Assembly (NCBI GenBank): GCA_012955965.1 | Contig: JABBZI010000023.1 | Span: 1 to 64,000 of the forward strand | Direction: 5' to 3' | Source of the DNA: Clostridioides difficile | GTDB taxonomy: Bacteria; Bacillota; Clostridia; Peptostreptococcales; Peptostreptococcaceae | DNA: 64,000 nt | Shown: positions 21,258 through 31,305 of the stretch, one piece after another | Layout of the letters: each line of letters begins with the position of its first letter | Numbering within the stretch: position 1 is the stretch's first letter | Translations under genes and position numbers: made by a program | The notes under the pieces: generated by a model | Told to the model about the DNA's origin: nothing | The model's input: the letters and a program-made list of their open reading frames with translations, nothing else | Databases searched by the model: none

Positions 21258-21305
21258 GTTATAAAAAAAGTGTTGCCTTATTAATTATTATTAAGACAAC
21301 ACTCT
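21258..21305 (-). terminator. Terminator after mrnC
   Basis: On the minus strand AAAGAGTGTTGTCTTAATAA pairs with TTAATAAGGCAACACTTTTT followed by more T, immediately after the mrnC stop. Confidence 0.85.
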
Positions 21306-21312
21306 TTAATAT

Positions 21313-21708
21313 TTACATATCTCTTTCAATAATTTTTATTCCTTTATTGATAATATATTGAAGTCTCTCTATTTCATTATTTAAATACAAATATCCAACC
21401 AAGGCCTCAAATCCAGTTGCATGTTTATAGTCTATAATATCTGCATTTTTAGGAGAAGTATTTGATTTTTGATTTCTTCCCCTTTTGTATATCTTGCTCT
21501 CTTCCTCAGTTAATTCAGCTTCAATTTCGTGAATTATAGTTGCCTGAGCTTTAGCTTTTACATACTTTATAGCTAATTTATGCAAATCATTAACTTTTCT
21601 TTGTGTATTCTGTCTAATTAAATATTCTCTTATATATGTCTCATACACTGTATCACCTAAGTATGCTAAAACTAGTGGTGACATAGTAACTAATTCAGTT
21701 TTTTCCAT
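21313..21708 (-). CDS. mrnC: Mini-ribonuclease III
   Basis: This compact RNase III lacks the double-stranded-RNA-binding domain and matures 23S rRNA. The catalytic segment LSPLVLAYLGDTVYETYIREYL is near the N terminus, with a second acidic region later in the protein (GFEALVGYLYLNNE). The start is the ATG at 21708 (131 residues), 7 bases from AAAAGGG; the longer frame uses a GTG overlapping the end of cysS. The cysS-mrnC arrangement is conserved in Firmicutes. Confidence 0.93.
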   Translation of the reverse strand: MEKTELVTMSPLVLAYLGDTVYETYIREYLIRQNTQRKVNDLHKLAIKYVKAKAQATIIHEIEAELTEEESKIYKRGRNQKSNTSPKNADIIDYKHATGFEALVGYLYLNNEIERLQYIINKGIKIIERDM

Positions 21709-21710
21709 TT

Positions 21711-23114
21711 TTATACCCTTTTCCACTTAACACCTTGTCTTGTGTCTTCTAATACAATTCCCATGTCTAATAATTGTTGTCTTATATCATCTGCTAATTG
21801 GAATTCTTTATTTTTCTTTGCATCAGTTCTTTTTTGTATTAATTCTTCAATGTCTTTATCTAATACAGTATCTTTCTTCTTATTTACAATATTTAATACT
21901 TTTGTAAGCTCATTAAATTCATCTAAACATTTCTTAGCAAATTCTAGAGAAGAGTTTTCATCTACATTAGAATTTATTAACTTAGCCAATTCAAATATTA
22001 CACTCACTGCATCTGCCGTATTGACATCATCGTCCATAGCATCTATAAATCTTTGTCTGAAGTTATCTAATTCTTTAACAAGTTCTACTTCTTTTTCTGT
22101 TAAAGTAGACTCCTTTAAATTACTTAATGTAAATTCTAATTTTTCTTTAGTGTTATATAGTCTTTCAAGACCAGCTTTAGCTTGATTTAGCATCTCATCA
22201 CTAAAGTTTACTGGATTTCTATAATGTGCTGATAGCATAAAAAATCTTACTATCTCTAAATCATATAATTTTGATATATCTCTTACTGTAAAGAAATTAC
22301 CTTTTGATTTACTCATCTTTTCATCATTTATATTTATATATCCATTGTGCATCCAGTATTTTGAGAATGTTTTTCCGCTTCTAGCTTCACTTTGAGCTAT
22401 TTCGTTTTCATGATGTGGGAATGTTAAATCTTGACCACCTGCATGTATATCAATTGTCTCACCTAAATATCTCTTAGACATAACAGAACATTCTATATGC
22501 CATCCAGGTCTACCTTCTCCCCAAGGACTATCCCATCCTGGCTCTCCTTCTTTTTTAGCCTTCCAAAGAACAAAGTCCATAGGGTGTCTTTTTTGGTCAT
22601 TAACTTCAATTCTAGCACCAGCTTCTAAGTCTTCTTGTTTTTGACCTGAAAGCTTTCCATATCCTTCAAACTTATTTGTATCAAAATACACATCACCATT
22701 TACTGCATATGCATATCCCTTGTCTTCTAATTCTTTTATAAAATCTATAATCTGTTGTATATTGTCTGTAACTTGAGGATGAACAGTAGCTCTTTTAATT
22801 CCTAACCCATCACAATCTACAAAATATTCTTTTATATACTTAGTAGCAACTTCTTCTGGAGATATTCCTTCTTCATGGCTTCTATTTATAATCTTGTCAT
22901 CAACATCTGTAAAGTTTTGTACATAAGTTACATCATATCCTCTATACTCTAAATATCTTCTTAGAGTATCAAATATTATAAATGGTCTTGCATTTCCTAT
23001 ATGTATATAGTTATAAACTGTTGGACCACACACATACATTTTTACCTTTCCTTCTTCTAATGGAACAAATTCTTCTTTTGTTCTAGTCAATGTATTATAA
23101 ACTTTCACACTCAT
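21711..23114 (-). CDS. cysS: Cysteinyl-tRNA synthetase
   Basis: CysRS is a class I synthetase. The HIGH-type motif YIHIGNARP is near residue 35 and the KMSKS loop is at about 265-270 (DEKMSKSKGNF). Zinc-binding Cys/His residues are present (CGPTVYN; GWHIECS; GGQDLTFPHHENE). It starts at the ATG at 23114; the GTG just upstream belongs to the SD. The length of 467 residues is normal. No T-box precedes it. Confidence 0.97.
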   Translation of the reverse strand: MSVKVYNTLTRTKEEFVPLEEGKVKMYVCGPTVYNYIHIGNARPFIIFDTLRRYLEYRGYDVTYVQNFTDVDDKIINRSHEEGISPEEVATKYIKEYFVDCDGLGIKRATVHPQVTDNIQQIIDFIKELEDKGYAYAVNGDVYFDTNKFEGYGKLSGQKQEDLEAGARIEVNDQKRHPMDFVLWKAKKEGEPGWDSPWGEGRPGWHIECSVMSKRYLGETIDIHAGGQDLTFPHHENEIAQSEARSGKTFSKYWMHNGYININDEKMSKSKGNFFTVRDISKLYDLEIVRFFMLSAHYRNPVNFSDEMLNQAKAGLERLYNTKEKLEFTLSNLKESTLTEKEVELVKELDNFRQRFIDAMDDDVNTADAVSVIFELAKLINSNVDENSSLEFAKKCLDEFNELTKVLNIVNKKKDTVLDKDIEELIQKRTDAKKNKEFQLADDIRQQLLDMGIVLEDTRQGVKWKRV

Positions 23115-23253
23115 CACCTCACCGTATTTTTATAAATTATTTTCTTAACATTATATATTATATTATAGTTGAAAATTGCAATAAATAATAGTACTACTAT
23201 CATTTTTAGTACTATCCTTATAAATCACACAATAACAATACCCTTGTTATTCT

Positions 23254-23409
23254 CTATTGCTCTTCTAAAAATATCTTTTTTTGAGAAGAACATTTTTCAA
23301 AAGTTTCTTCTGTAATCATTTTTTCATCTTTTAATTTTTCTAAAATTGTAACATATTCTAAGCATAGCTCCTTTAATTCCTTTTTAACATCATCCATATT
23401 ACTATACAT
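23254..23409 (-). CDS. Small hypothetical protein, 51 residues
   Basis: This short frame reads MYSNMDDVKKELKELC and continues to a TAG at 23254. It has a strong SD AAGGGGG 8 bases before the ATG. The protein is charged (many Lys/Glu), predicted helical, with two cysteines (residues 16 and 40) and no membrane segment. It stands alone between cysS and gltX, and a 7-bp hairpin follows its stop (23232-23252). I do not recognise the family; the SD and codon use favour a real gene. Confidence 0.6.
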   Translation of the reverse strand: MYSNMDDVKKELKELCLEYVTILEKLKDEKMITEETFEKCSSQKKIFLEEQ

Positions 23410-23593
23410 AGTAATTACCCCCTTAATAATTAAATCAAACTAAAATAATAGATTTCCTTCTTCTATGCTTAATATTTTTATTAGTTTATTATTCATATTT
23501 TATTTATATTTTTGCTTTGCTTTTTATATATTAAATTTATTAGCCTAAATACCTTCATTTTCTTAACTAGATATTTTCACCAAATACTAACAC

Positions 23594-23628
23594 AAAAAAA
23601 GTCCGCTTCTAAATTAGCGGACTTTTAT
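23594..23628 (-). terminator. gltX terminator
   Basis: The perfect arms AAAAGTCCGCT and AGCGGACTTTT end in a T-run on the minus strand, directly after the gltX stop. Confidence 0.92.
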
Positions 23629-23630
23629 GA

Positions 23631-25112
23631 CTATAATATATTATTTTTTACATAAGCTATTCTATTTAAGCAAGTTTCTTTTCCTAAAACCTCCATTACT
23701 TTTGGTAAATCTGGTCCATGCATTTGCCCTGTTAAAATTATTCTTGAGCCCATAAATAAATTTTTTCCTTTTATCTTATACTCTTTTTGAATCTCTTTAA
23801 GCATTACTTGAACAAATTCAGCTTTTAATACTTCAGCTTTTTCTATTTTTTCTTGTAAAGCATTTATTAAAGTAGGTATGTGTTCTAACTTTAAGAATTC
23901 ACTTCCTTCTTCAGTCTCTACTTCTATTTTATCTCCAAAGAATATACTTGCATGTTCAGTAACTTCTTTTACATATTGTAATTTTTCTTTAAGTACTGAT
24001 ATCATACCCTTTAAGAACTCATACTTACTAGTAGCTTCTTCTTCTGTTATAAATCCATCTTCTATTAAAAATGGTATTGCTAAATCTGTTAGGTAAGTGT
24101 CATCACCATCTTTTATATAGTGTTGATTAACCCAGTTTAACTTTTCAGTATCAAACACTCCACCACTTTTAGATACTCTTTCTACAGAGAAAGCTTTTTC
24201 TAATTCTTCCATTGTAAACAATTCTTGATTATCTTCTGGAGACCAACCAACTAATGCTACATAGTTTACTAAACCTTCTGGTAAATATCCTTTTTTCTTA
24301 AAGTCTTCAACTGCCACATCACCTTGTCTCTTACTTAATTTTTTCTTTTCTTTATTAAGTATATTTGGTAGATGTACAAATACAGGAGCTTCCCATCCAA
24401 AAGCTTCATATAAATAAACATGTTTTGGAGTAGATGATACCCACTCTTCACCTCTTATAACATGTGTGATTTTCATTAAATAATCATCTACAACTACTGC
24501 AAAATGATAGGTTGGGAATCCATCTGTTTTCATTAGGACTTGGTCATCTAAATCATTAGTATTAAACTCCATATCACCTCTAACTAAGTCCGTAAACTTA
24601 ATTGTATGATTTTCTGGTAATCTTAATCTTATAACGTATGGTATTCCTGCTTTTATATTTGCTTCTATTTCTTCTTTAGAAAGTTCCTTACAGTGGCCAT
24701 CATACTTAGCTGTTTCTCCTGCCGCCCTTTGAGCATCTCTTACTTCATCTAGTCTTTCCTTTGTACAGAAACAATAATAAGCTTTTCCACTATCTAAAAG
24801 TTGTTTTATATATTCTTGGTATATATCTAATCTCTGAGATTGAATATATGGACCATAATCTCCTTTTTGTACTACTTTTCCAGTATCATCTAATATAACA
24901 CCTTCATCATGATTGACACCAGCCCATTTCATAGCATTAAGCATATTCTCTATAGCACCTTCTACTAATCTACTTTGGTCTGTGTCCTCTACTCTTAATA
25001 TATATTCTCCGCCCATTTTTTTTGCAAATAAATAATTATATAAAGCAGTTCTTAAACTACCTATATGTACAAATCCTGTTGGACTTGGTGCAAATCTTAC
25101 TCTTACATTCAT
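23631..25112 (-). CDS. gltX: Glutamyl-tRNA synthetase
   Basis: GluRS is a class I synthetase charging tRNA-Glu and, in organisms lacking GlnRS, tRNA-Gln as well. The HIGH motif is HIGS at 16-19 ([12 protein letters not shown]), and the KMSKS equivalent is KKLSKRQG. The protein is 493 residues long with an anticodon-binding C-terminal half. SD AGGAGG precedes the ATG. It appears to be monocistronic with its own strong terminator. Confidence 0.97.
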   Translation of the reverse strand: MNVRVRFAPSPTGFVHIGSLRTALYNYLFAKKMGGEYILRVEDTDQSRLVEGAIENMLNAMKWAGVNHDEGVILDDTGKVVQKGDYGPYIQSQRLDIYQEYIKQLLDSGKAYYCFCTKERLDEVRDAQRAAGETAKYDGHCKELSKEEIEANIKAGIPYVIRLRLPENHTIKFTDLVRGDMEFNTNDLDDQVLMKTDGFPTYHFAVVVDDYLMKITHVIRGEEWVSSTPKHVYLYEAFGWEAPVFVHLPNILNKEKKKLSKRQGDVAVEDFKKKGYLPEGLVNYVALVGWSPEDNQELFTMEELEKAFSVERVSKSGGVFDTEKLNWVNQHYIKDGDDTYLTDLAIPFLIEDGFITEEEATSKYEFLKGMISVLKEKLQYVKEVTEHASIFFGDKIEVETEEGSEFLKLEHIPTLINALQEKIEKAEVLKAEFVQVMLKEIQKEYKIKGKNLFMGSRIILTGQMHGPDLPKVMEVLGKETCLNRIAYVKNNIL

Positions 25113-25414
25113 TTTTACTTCCTCCTGATATTTTATTCAATATAACTATAATATTAAACTAGTACATTGTTTTGCAAGTTTATTTTTAATCAAATCTAAT
25201 AATAATATCCTTTTTATTTAAAAATACACATGTTTATTATAGCAGAAAATACTAGTTTTAATTTCATAAATCTTTCTTTTAATCTATTTATTTACTAAAA
25301 ATTAAAATCATTTCTTACTGCCATTCATTTGTATTTATTAGTTACTTTATTGAATATCTATAGAGTAAATACGCTACAAAGTTAATTAAATTAGCAATAC
25401 TTACTTTGATAAAC
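25113..25414. other. Gene-free AT-rich stretch
   Basis: The 302 bp between gltX and the downstream hypothetical gene contain no reading frame with an SD and no hairpin with a T-run that I can defend. It presumably contains the gltX promoter. Confidence 0.5.
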
Positions 25415-25942
25415 TTACATTATTATTTGTAATATATACACTTTTCTTTCATTATTTTTAATGATTAAAAACAATTCACTATTGTCTTCTTTTTTTAAAT
25501 ACAAGTACCTATCATCAATACTTATTTTTATAGGATTTTCTTTAAACACTTTCTCTACTATTTTCTTACCATTTGAATTTTCCTTAGAATCATTTATATT
25601 CAAGACTTTATTCTCAAAATCTTTTATATTTTTCTTTATAATATTTATGTTTTTGTTATCTATAACCTCACCTATATTTAATTTTTTTATTTTATTAAAT
25701 TTATTATCTGAATATCTATAGGTAATGAAACTTTCTCCATCACCAAGAAAATCAGGTTCTGAAATTAATGCCTCTACTTTCTCATTAGGTGAAGGTATTC
25801 TTAAATTCCAAAATTCATTTAATTTTTTAGTATCATCAGATAAACAAATTGAAATCCACGTCAATATAAAGATAAGTAAAAATGTAATAATAATGGTAAT
25901 AAGGATAAGACTAAATATTTTTTTACTATTTTTATTAATCAT
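25415..25942 (-). CDS. Hypothetical single-pass membrane/exported protein
   Basis: This 175-residue protein starts MINKNSKKIF and has one strongly hydrophobic helix (about residues 10-32), then a hydrophilic domain rich in Lys, Asn and Glu, predicted outside the membrane. No lipobox or known motif is visible. The ATG at 25942 has an AAAGGAGT SD about 7 bases upstream, so the 11 codons further upstream are excluded. It is isolated between gltX and proS. I do not recognise it. Confidence 0.65.
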   Translation of the reverse strand: MINKNSKKIFSLILITIIITFLLIFILTWISICLSDDTKKLNEFWNLRIPSPNEKVEALISEPDFLGDGESFITYRYSDNKFNKIKKLNIGEVIDNKNINIIKKNIKDFENKVLNINDSKENSNGKKIVEKVFKENPIKISIDDRYLYLKKEDNSELFLIIKNNERKVYILQIIM

Positions 25943-26114
25943 TTCAATTACTCCTTTATTTCTTAAGTATATCATATTACATATATTACCATATTAATGA
26001 TATTAATTTATATAATTACCTAAATATTAGAATAGAGGCATAAATATATCTTGATTCCCTATAAAAAAATCAATTTAAAATACATTATATGATAGATATA
26101 AAAAGGAAGTAAAA

Positions 26115-26173
26115 CTTAAAATAAAACTGGGATGAGAAGTATTAAATACTCTTCATCCCAGTTTTATTTTAAG
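26115..26173 (-). terminator. Long terminator after the 481-residue proS
   Basis: The near-perfect 29-bp arms at 26115-26143 and 26145-26173 have a GC core CTGGGATGA and a T-rich tail on both strands. It ends transcription of the short prolyl-tRNA synthetase gene. Confidence 0.85.
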
Positions 26174-26183
26174 CATCTTAATT

Positions 26184-27629
26184 TTAGTAAGCTTTTGCCA
26201 TTACTACCATATTATCTGCTTCTTTTCCACAATATACACACTTGTGACCTAAGTTTTCTTGCTCAAAAGGTAAGCATCTTATAGTTGCTCCTGTTTCTTC
26301 TTTTATCTTAGCTTCACATTCTGCATCTCCACACCACATAGTCTTTATGAATCCTGGCTTTTCTTCTAAAGCTTTTTTAAACTCATCCATATTTTCAACT
26401 ATAGATGTGTTGTCTTCTCTGTGTTTTTTTGCTTTTTCGAACATATCATTGTGTATAACATCAAATAAATCACATATAGCATCAGCTAATCCTTCTAAAG
26501 GCATAGAACTCTTTTCTAAAGTATCTCTTCTGAATATCATAGCTTGATTATTTTCTATATCTTTTGGTCCAATTTCAATTCTTACTGGAACACCTTTCAT
26601 TTCCCACTCATTAAACTTCCATCCAGTTGTATAGTTATCTCTATCATCAACTTCAACAGTTACTCCCTTAGCTTTTAAATCAGCATATATTTTATCAACT
26701 GTTTCCATTACATTTCCTTTTTTAGCAGCTATAGGAACTATAACAGCTTGGATTGGAGCTACTCTTGGTGGCAATACTAGACCTCGGTTATCACTATGAG
26801 TCATTATAAGTCCACCTATAAGTCTTGTAGATGCTCCCCAAGATGTATGGTATGGATTAGCTAAATTTCCTTCTCTATCTGCAAAAGTAATCTCAAAAGC
26901 TTTTGTAAAGTGTTGGCCTAAGAAGTGACTTGTACCTGATTGTAATGCTTTACCATCATGCATCATAGCTTCTATAGTATATGTTCTTTCACCACCTGCA
27001 AACTTTTCACTTTCACTTTTTTGACCAGATACAACTGGCATTGCAAGTAATTCTTCACATAAAGCTTTATATATTCCTAATTGTTGTATTGTTTCTTCTT
27101 GTGCTTCTTCTGCTGTTTCATGCAATGTATGACCTTCTTGCCATAAAAACTCAGATGTTCTTAAGAAAGGTCTAGTTGATTTTTCCCATCTAACAACTGA
27201 GCACCATTGATTATAAAGATATGGTAATTCTCTATATGATTTTAACCATTTAGCATACATTGTACATATTATAGTCTCTGAAGTAGGTCTTACACATAAT
27301 CTCTCTTCTAATTTTTTATTTCCTCCATGTGTTACCCATGCAACTTCTGGAGCAAAACCTTCTACGTGTTCTGCTTCTTTGTTTAATAAACTTTCTGGTA
27401 TTAATAATGGAAAATAACAGTTTTTATGTCCAGTTTCTTTAAATCTTTTATCCATAAATTCTTGCATTTTTTCCCATAATGCATACCCATATGGCTTTAC
27501 AACCATAAAACCTTTTACTGGTGCATAATCAACTAAATCAGTCTTAGTTATTACATCTGTATACCACTGTGGGAAATCATCTTCCATCTTTGTTATTTCT
27601 TCAACAAACTGTTTTTCATTTTTTGCCAT
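26184..27629 (-). CDS. proS: Prolyl-tRNA synthetase, archaeal/eukaryotic-type (ProS type 3)
   Basis: This class II synthetase of 481 residues lacks the inserted editing domain. It has the class II motifs (RPTSETIICTMYAKW; RWEKSTRPFLRTSEFLWQEGHT; GGLIMTHSDNRGLVLPPRVAP) and a C-terminal extension with cysteine pairs (CGDAEC; CVYCGKEA) likely to bind zinc. It lies 122 bp downstream of a second, bacterial-type proS; a terminator separates them. Because it lacks the INS domain, mischarged Ala-tRNA-Pro would need trans-editing. Confidence 0.95.
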   Translation of the reverse strand: MAKNEKQFVEEITKMEDDFPQWYTDVITKTDLVDYAPVKGFMVVKPYGYALWEKMQEFMDKRFKETGHKNCYFPLLIPESLLNKEAEHVEGFAPEVAWVTHGGNKKLEERLCVRPTSETIICTMYAKWLKSYRELPYLYNQWCSVVRWEKSTRPFLRTSEFLWQEGHTLHETAEEAQEETIQQLGIYKALCEELLAMPVVSGQKSESEKFAGGERTYTIEAMMHDGKALQSGTSHFLGQHFTKAFEITFADREGNLANPYHTSWGASTRLIGGLIMTHSDNRGLVLPPRVAPIQAVIVPIAAKKGNVMETVDKIYADLKAKGVTVEVDDRDNYTTGWKFNEWEMKGVPVRIEIGPKDIENNQAMIFRRDTLEKSSMPLEGLADAICDLFDVIHNDMFEKAKKHREDNTSIVENMDEFKKALEEKPGFIKTMWCGDAECEAKIKEETGATIRCLPFEQENLGHKCVYCGKEADNMVVMAKAY

Positions 27630-27659
27630 TTCAATTACCTCCTCAATTTATTATGTTTT

Positions 27660-27712
27660 TATAAAAAAACACCACTTTATCTCCTTATATAGATAAAATG
27701 GCGTTTATAAAG
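27660..27712 (-). terminator. Terminator after the 571-residue proS
   Basis: On the minus strand AACGCCATTTTATCT pairs with AGATAAAGTGGTGTT followed by a run of seven T. It separates the two proS genes. Confidence 0.85.
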
Positions 27713-27751
27713 TACAACTCTGATTATCTATACAATAGCTTTTTTAAGTTA

Positions 27752-29467
27752 CTATCCTAATCTAACATTATTTCTGATAAACTCTGCCTTTACTTTTTCA
27801 TTTATTTCTTCTATGTCAATTATTTCTTTATCTTCTTTATGTCTAAATTTAAATTCTACTTTACCTTCACTAATATTTTTACCTACTGTAATTCTCATAG
27901 GTATTCCTATTAATTCTGAATCATTAAATTTAACACCTATTCTTTCATCTCTATCATCTAATAAAACTTCTACACCCATAGCTTGTAAATCATTATATAT
28001 CTTTTCAGCTATTGATACTTGTTCCTCATTTTTCATATTTGCTGGAACTATCACAACATGGTATGGAGCTACTGATAAAGGCCATATTATGCCTTTTTCA
28101 TCATTATGTTGTTCAATTATAGCTGCAGCTGTTCTTTCAACACCTATTCCATAACATCCCATTACTATAGGTTTTGATTTTCCGTCTTTATCTATAAAGT
28201 TTGCATTCATAGATTCTGAATATTTAGTTCCTAGTTTGAATATGTGACCTACTTCAACACCTCTAGCTATTTCAAGTGGTTTTCCACATACTATACACTT
28301 GTCACCTTCTTGAACATTTCTAAAATCTCCAACTATTCCTTCAAAATCTCTTCCATAGTTAGCATTTTTTATATGATACTCAGTTTTATTAGCACCAACA
28401 ACTATGTTTCTTTGTTCAACAATTTCTTTATCTATAAATACATAGTCAGCATTTATACCTATTGGTCCAGCAAAACCTACTTCTGCATTAGTTACTTTTC
28501 TCACTACATCATCTGTAGCAAGTGCAAATTCTATAACAGAACCTATAGCATTAGATACTTTAACTTCATTAACTTCTCTATCTCCTCTTACAACAACTAC
28601 AACTGTTTTCCCATCTGCTTCATATACTAAAGTTTTAGCAAATTTATCTGGAGAAATCTTTAAAAATTCCTCTAATTCTTTTATTGTAGCTGCTCCTGGT
28701 GTATGAACTTCTTCCAGGTCCTTCATATCTTCTTTTTCTGATGCTACATTACAAGATTCTGCTCTTTCTACATTAGCTGCATAATCGCATCCACTACAGA
28801 ATACAACTTCATCTTCACCAACTTCTGACTTAACCATAAACTCAGCTGATGTAGATCCTCCTATAGCTCCTGAATCTGCTTGTACTGGACTATTCTCTAG
28901 CCCACATCTATCAAATATGCTTACATATGCATCAAACATATCTTGATATGATTTATCTAGACCTTCATTATCTACATCAAAACTGTAGGCATCCTTCATT
29001 GTAAAAGTCTTAGTTCTCATAACCCCAAATCTTGGTCTTCTTTCATCTCTATATTTCACTTGTATTTGATACAAATTCAATGGCAATTGTTTATATGAAG
29101 TGATTTCTTGTCTTATTATATCAGTGAATGCTTCTTCATGTGTTGGTCCAAGACAGTATTCTCTTTCTGTTCTGTCTTTCAACCTAAACATCTCTTCACC
29201 CATAGCAGTCCATCTTCCAGACTCTTTCCATAATTCAGAAGGAAGCAAGGCCGCACAAAGTATTTCTTGACAATCTTTTTTATTTAGTTCTTCTCTAATT
29301 ATTTGTTCAATCTTTTTGAACACTCTTAATCCCATCGGTAATTGATTATAAACCCCTGAAGTCATTTTTTTTATCATTCCTGACCTAACCATTAATTGAT
29401 GGCTTGTAATCTCAGCATCTGCTGGGATTTCTTTTAATGTTGGCATAAACATTTTAGACATTTTCAT
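27752..29467 (-). CDS. proS: Prolyl-tRNA synthetase, bacterial type with editing domain
   Basis: This class II synthetase has 571 residues. Motif 2 region [25 protein letters not shown] and motif 3 region [20 protein letters not shown] are clear. The middle third (about 225-395) is the INS/YbaK-like domain that hydrolyses Ala-tRNA-Pro. SD AGGAGG precedes the ATG. A T-box leader directly upstream makes expression respond to uncharged tRNA-Pro. Confidence 0.96.
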   Translation of the reverse strand: MKMSKMFMPTLKEIPADAEITSHQLMVRSGMIKKMTSGVYNQLPMGLRVFKKIEQIIREELNKKDCQEILCAALLPSELWKESGRWTAMGEEMFRLKDRTEREYCLGPTHEEAFTDIIRQEITSYKQLPLNLYQIQVKYRDERRPRFGVMRTKTFTMKDAYSFDVDNEGLDKSYQDMFDAYVSIFDRCGLENSPVQADSGAIGGSTSAEFMVKSEVGEDEVVFCSGCDYAANVERAESCNVASEKEDMKDLEEVHTPGAATIKELEEFLKISPDKFAKTLVYEADGKTVVVVVRGDREVNEVKVSNAIGSVIEFALATDDVVRKVTNAEVGFAGPIGINADYVFIDKEIVEQRNIVVGANKTEYHIKNANYGRDFEGIVGDFRNVQEGDKCIVCGKPLEIARGVEVGHIFKLGTKYSESMNANFIDKDGKSKPIVMGCYGIGVERTAAAIIEQHNDEKGIIWPLSVAPYHVVIVPANMKNEEQVSIAEKIYNDLQAMGVEVLLDDRDERIGVKFNDSELIGIPMRITVGKNISEGKVEFKFRHKEDKEIIDIEEINEKVKAEFIRNNVRLG

Positions 29468-29499
29468 TAATAAATTCCTCCTGAATATTAATTTCTTGA

Positions 29500-29735
29500 A
29501 AATATAAAAAACCTCTCATCTCTATACAAGTATAGAGACGAAAGGTTCAATTTCCGCGGTACCACTCTAGTTAGCTATATACATAGCTCTCTTTTGGGAA
29601 TGTAACGGTTCCTACCGTAAAGATTTTTATACCTTTAAGCTAAAAGACAGGTTCAAACATTTCCTCTTGAAAACTCTCACCAACGTTTTCTCTCTGTAAA
29701 GATTTCATAGTTTTACTATTTCTTTATCATAGCTA
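29500..29735 (-). ncRNA. T-box leader, proline-specific
   Basis: The minus-strand leader of the 571-residue proS has the T-box signature AGTGGTACCGCGG (29554-29566), followed by a terminator whose arms include CTCTATAC/GTATAGAG (29511-29545) and a T-run. Upstream, the Stem I region contains GAA followed by CCT (29649-29651), fitting a proline specifier codon. Uncharged tRNA-Pro should stabilise the antiterminator. Boundaries are approximate. Confidence 0.9.
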
Positions 29736-29833
29736 ATTTTATATTTATATTAATTTCACTTAAATTCACATATTATAGATATTCTATATAGGCCTATTCT
29801 TTGATATCCAATAAACTTATTACTAATAATATA

Positions 29834-30319
29834 TTAATTATTCTGACTTGTCAACAATAATAAACAAATACTTTGTGATGCTATCCCCTGTTTTGCTCCT
29901 GTAAAACCAAGACCTTCTTCTGTAGTTGCCTTTATGTTTATATTATCAATATCCGTATTTAAAACTTTTGATATGTTTTTTCTCATGCTCTCAATATATG
30001 GAGCCATCTTAGGGCTTTGCGCAATTATAGTACTATCTATATTCCCAATCTTATATCCCTTGCTTGTTATTAGATTATATACATGTTCTAACAATTTCAT
30101 ACTATTTGCTCCCCTATATTTTTCATCTGTATCTGGGAAATGCTTACCTATATCCCCTAAAGCTAGGGCTCCTAAAATAGAATCCATTATTGCATGTATT
30201 AATACATCTGCATCAGAATGACCTAATAAACCTTTATCATGTGGTATTTCTACTCCACCAATTATAAGTTTTCTATCTTCTGTTAATTTGTGTACATCAT
30301 ATCCTAATCCTATTCTCAT
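29834..30319 (-). CDS. ispF: 2-C-methyl-D-erythritol 2,4-cyclodiphosphate synthase
   Basis: IspF catalyses the cyclisation step of the MEP isoprenoid pathway. In this 161-residue protein the metal ligands D8 and H10 are in GYDVHKL, and the [11 protein letters not shown] motif contributes H42. It overlaps the preceding ispD by 4 bp, so the two pathway enzymes are translationally coupled. Confidence 0.96.
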   Translation of the reverse strand: MRIGLGYDVHKLTEDRKLIIGGVEIPHDKGLLGHSDADVLIHAIMDSILGALALGDIGKHFPDTDEKYRGANSMKLLEHVYNLITSKGYKIGNIDSTIIAQSPKMAPYIESMRKNISKVLNTDIDNINIKATTEEGLGFTGAKQGIASQSICLLLLTSQNN

Positions 30320-31029
30320 ATAATTCTCCTTCTACTATTAACTTCATCTCTTTTTTCCATATTTAATATTTGTTCTGCTATATTTAAATCCTCTGGACTA
30401 GTTATCTTTATATTTTCATAAGAACCCATAACCATGGTAACACTTTGACCTATATTTTCCACTAGCATTGAATCATCAGTACCATAATAATTACTCTTAT
30501 AAGCTTGTTCATAAGCATTTATTATAAGATTATATTCAAAAGTTTGAGGAGTTTGAGCTGCCCACAATAGGCTTCTCTCTGGAGTTTCTTTTACTGTTCC
30601 ATCTGATACTATCTTTATAGTATCACTTACTGGTACACCTACAACTACAGCCTTTTTTTCTTTAGCCATCTTTATAGATTCATTAATTATCCTATGGTCT
30701 ACAAATGGTCTTGCTCCATCATGAATAAGTACTATATCACAATTTTTATCTAATTTTTTTAAGCCATTATATATTGAATCCTGTCTTTCTTTTCCACCAT
30801 ATGCTAGCTTTATATTTTTAAAATTATACTTATTTATTATGTTTTCCTTAAAAAAATCTTCCTCTTCTTTTTTTATACATACCACAATCTCATCTATATT
30901 TATATTTTCATAAAAAACTTGAATTGTATGAGCAATAATCTCTTTTTCTCTTAATTTTATGAACTGTTTATTTATGTCTAGGTTCATTCTCCTTCCGCTT
31001 CCTGCAGCAACAATTATAACACTATACAT
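30316..31029 (-). CDS. ispD: 2-C-methyl-D-erythritol 4-phosphate cytidylyltransferase
   Basis: IspD makes CDP-methylerythritol in the MEP pathway. The nucleotide-binding N terminus [10 protein letters not shown] and the central [10 protein letters not shown] motif are intact. The start is the ATG at 31029 (237 residues), with GAGGTGATACC upstream; the longer frame would add ten residues with no SD. It is the first gene of an ispD-ispF pair. Confidence 0.95.
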   Translation of the reverse strand: MYSVIIVAAGSGRRMNLDINKQFIKLREKEIIAHTIQVFYENINIDEIVVCIKKEEEDFFKENIINKYNFKNIKLAYGGKERQDSIYNGLKKLDKNCDIVLIHDGARPFVDHRIINESIKMAKEKKAVVVGVPVSDTIKIVSDGTVKETPERSLLWAAQTPQTFEYNLIINAYEQAYKSNYYGTDDSMLVENIGQSVTMVMGSYENIKITSPEDLNIAEQILNMEKRDEVNSRRRII

Positions 31030-31261
31030 GGTATCACCTCGTATTTTATTTTTAACCATAATTTATTAAAACTCTTAATATTTTTTATTTTAACCATCTG
31101 ATTAATTATATATTAAATTTTAAGTTGTATAAACAGTTAATATCTATTTTCCAATTAAAAACATGTATACTTAATTCGATATATATTGATTCCTCAATAG
31201 CAATGTCTCTAATTTTACAACTTTGTTACAGTTTCTAATCTTGCAAAAAATACTCAAAGCC

Positions 31262-31304
31262 TCCAATTTGATATAATAAGATTTTATCAAATTAGAGGCT
31301 TTAT
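31262..31304 (-). terminator. lplA terminator
   Basis: On the minus strand AAAGCCTCTAATTTGAT pairs with ATCAAATTGGAGGCTTT (one G·U pair), just after the lplA stop. The tail beyond the stem is not a pure T-run, so efficiency is uncertain. Confidence 0.65.
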
Positions 31305-31305
31305 A

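Noticed and set aside
23115-23253. Possible T-box before cysS or gltX
   Set aside because: No TGGTACCGCGG-type motif occurs there; the only such motif in the window is at 29554-29566.
28244-28630. A 128-codon plus-strand frame inside proS
   Set aside because: It is Tyr/Ser-rich shadow sequence without an SD; the opposite strand encodes the INS domain.
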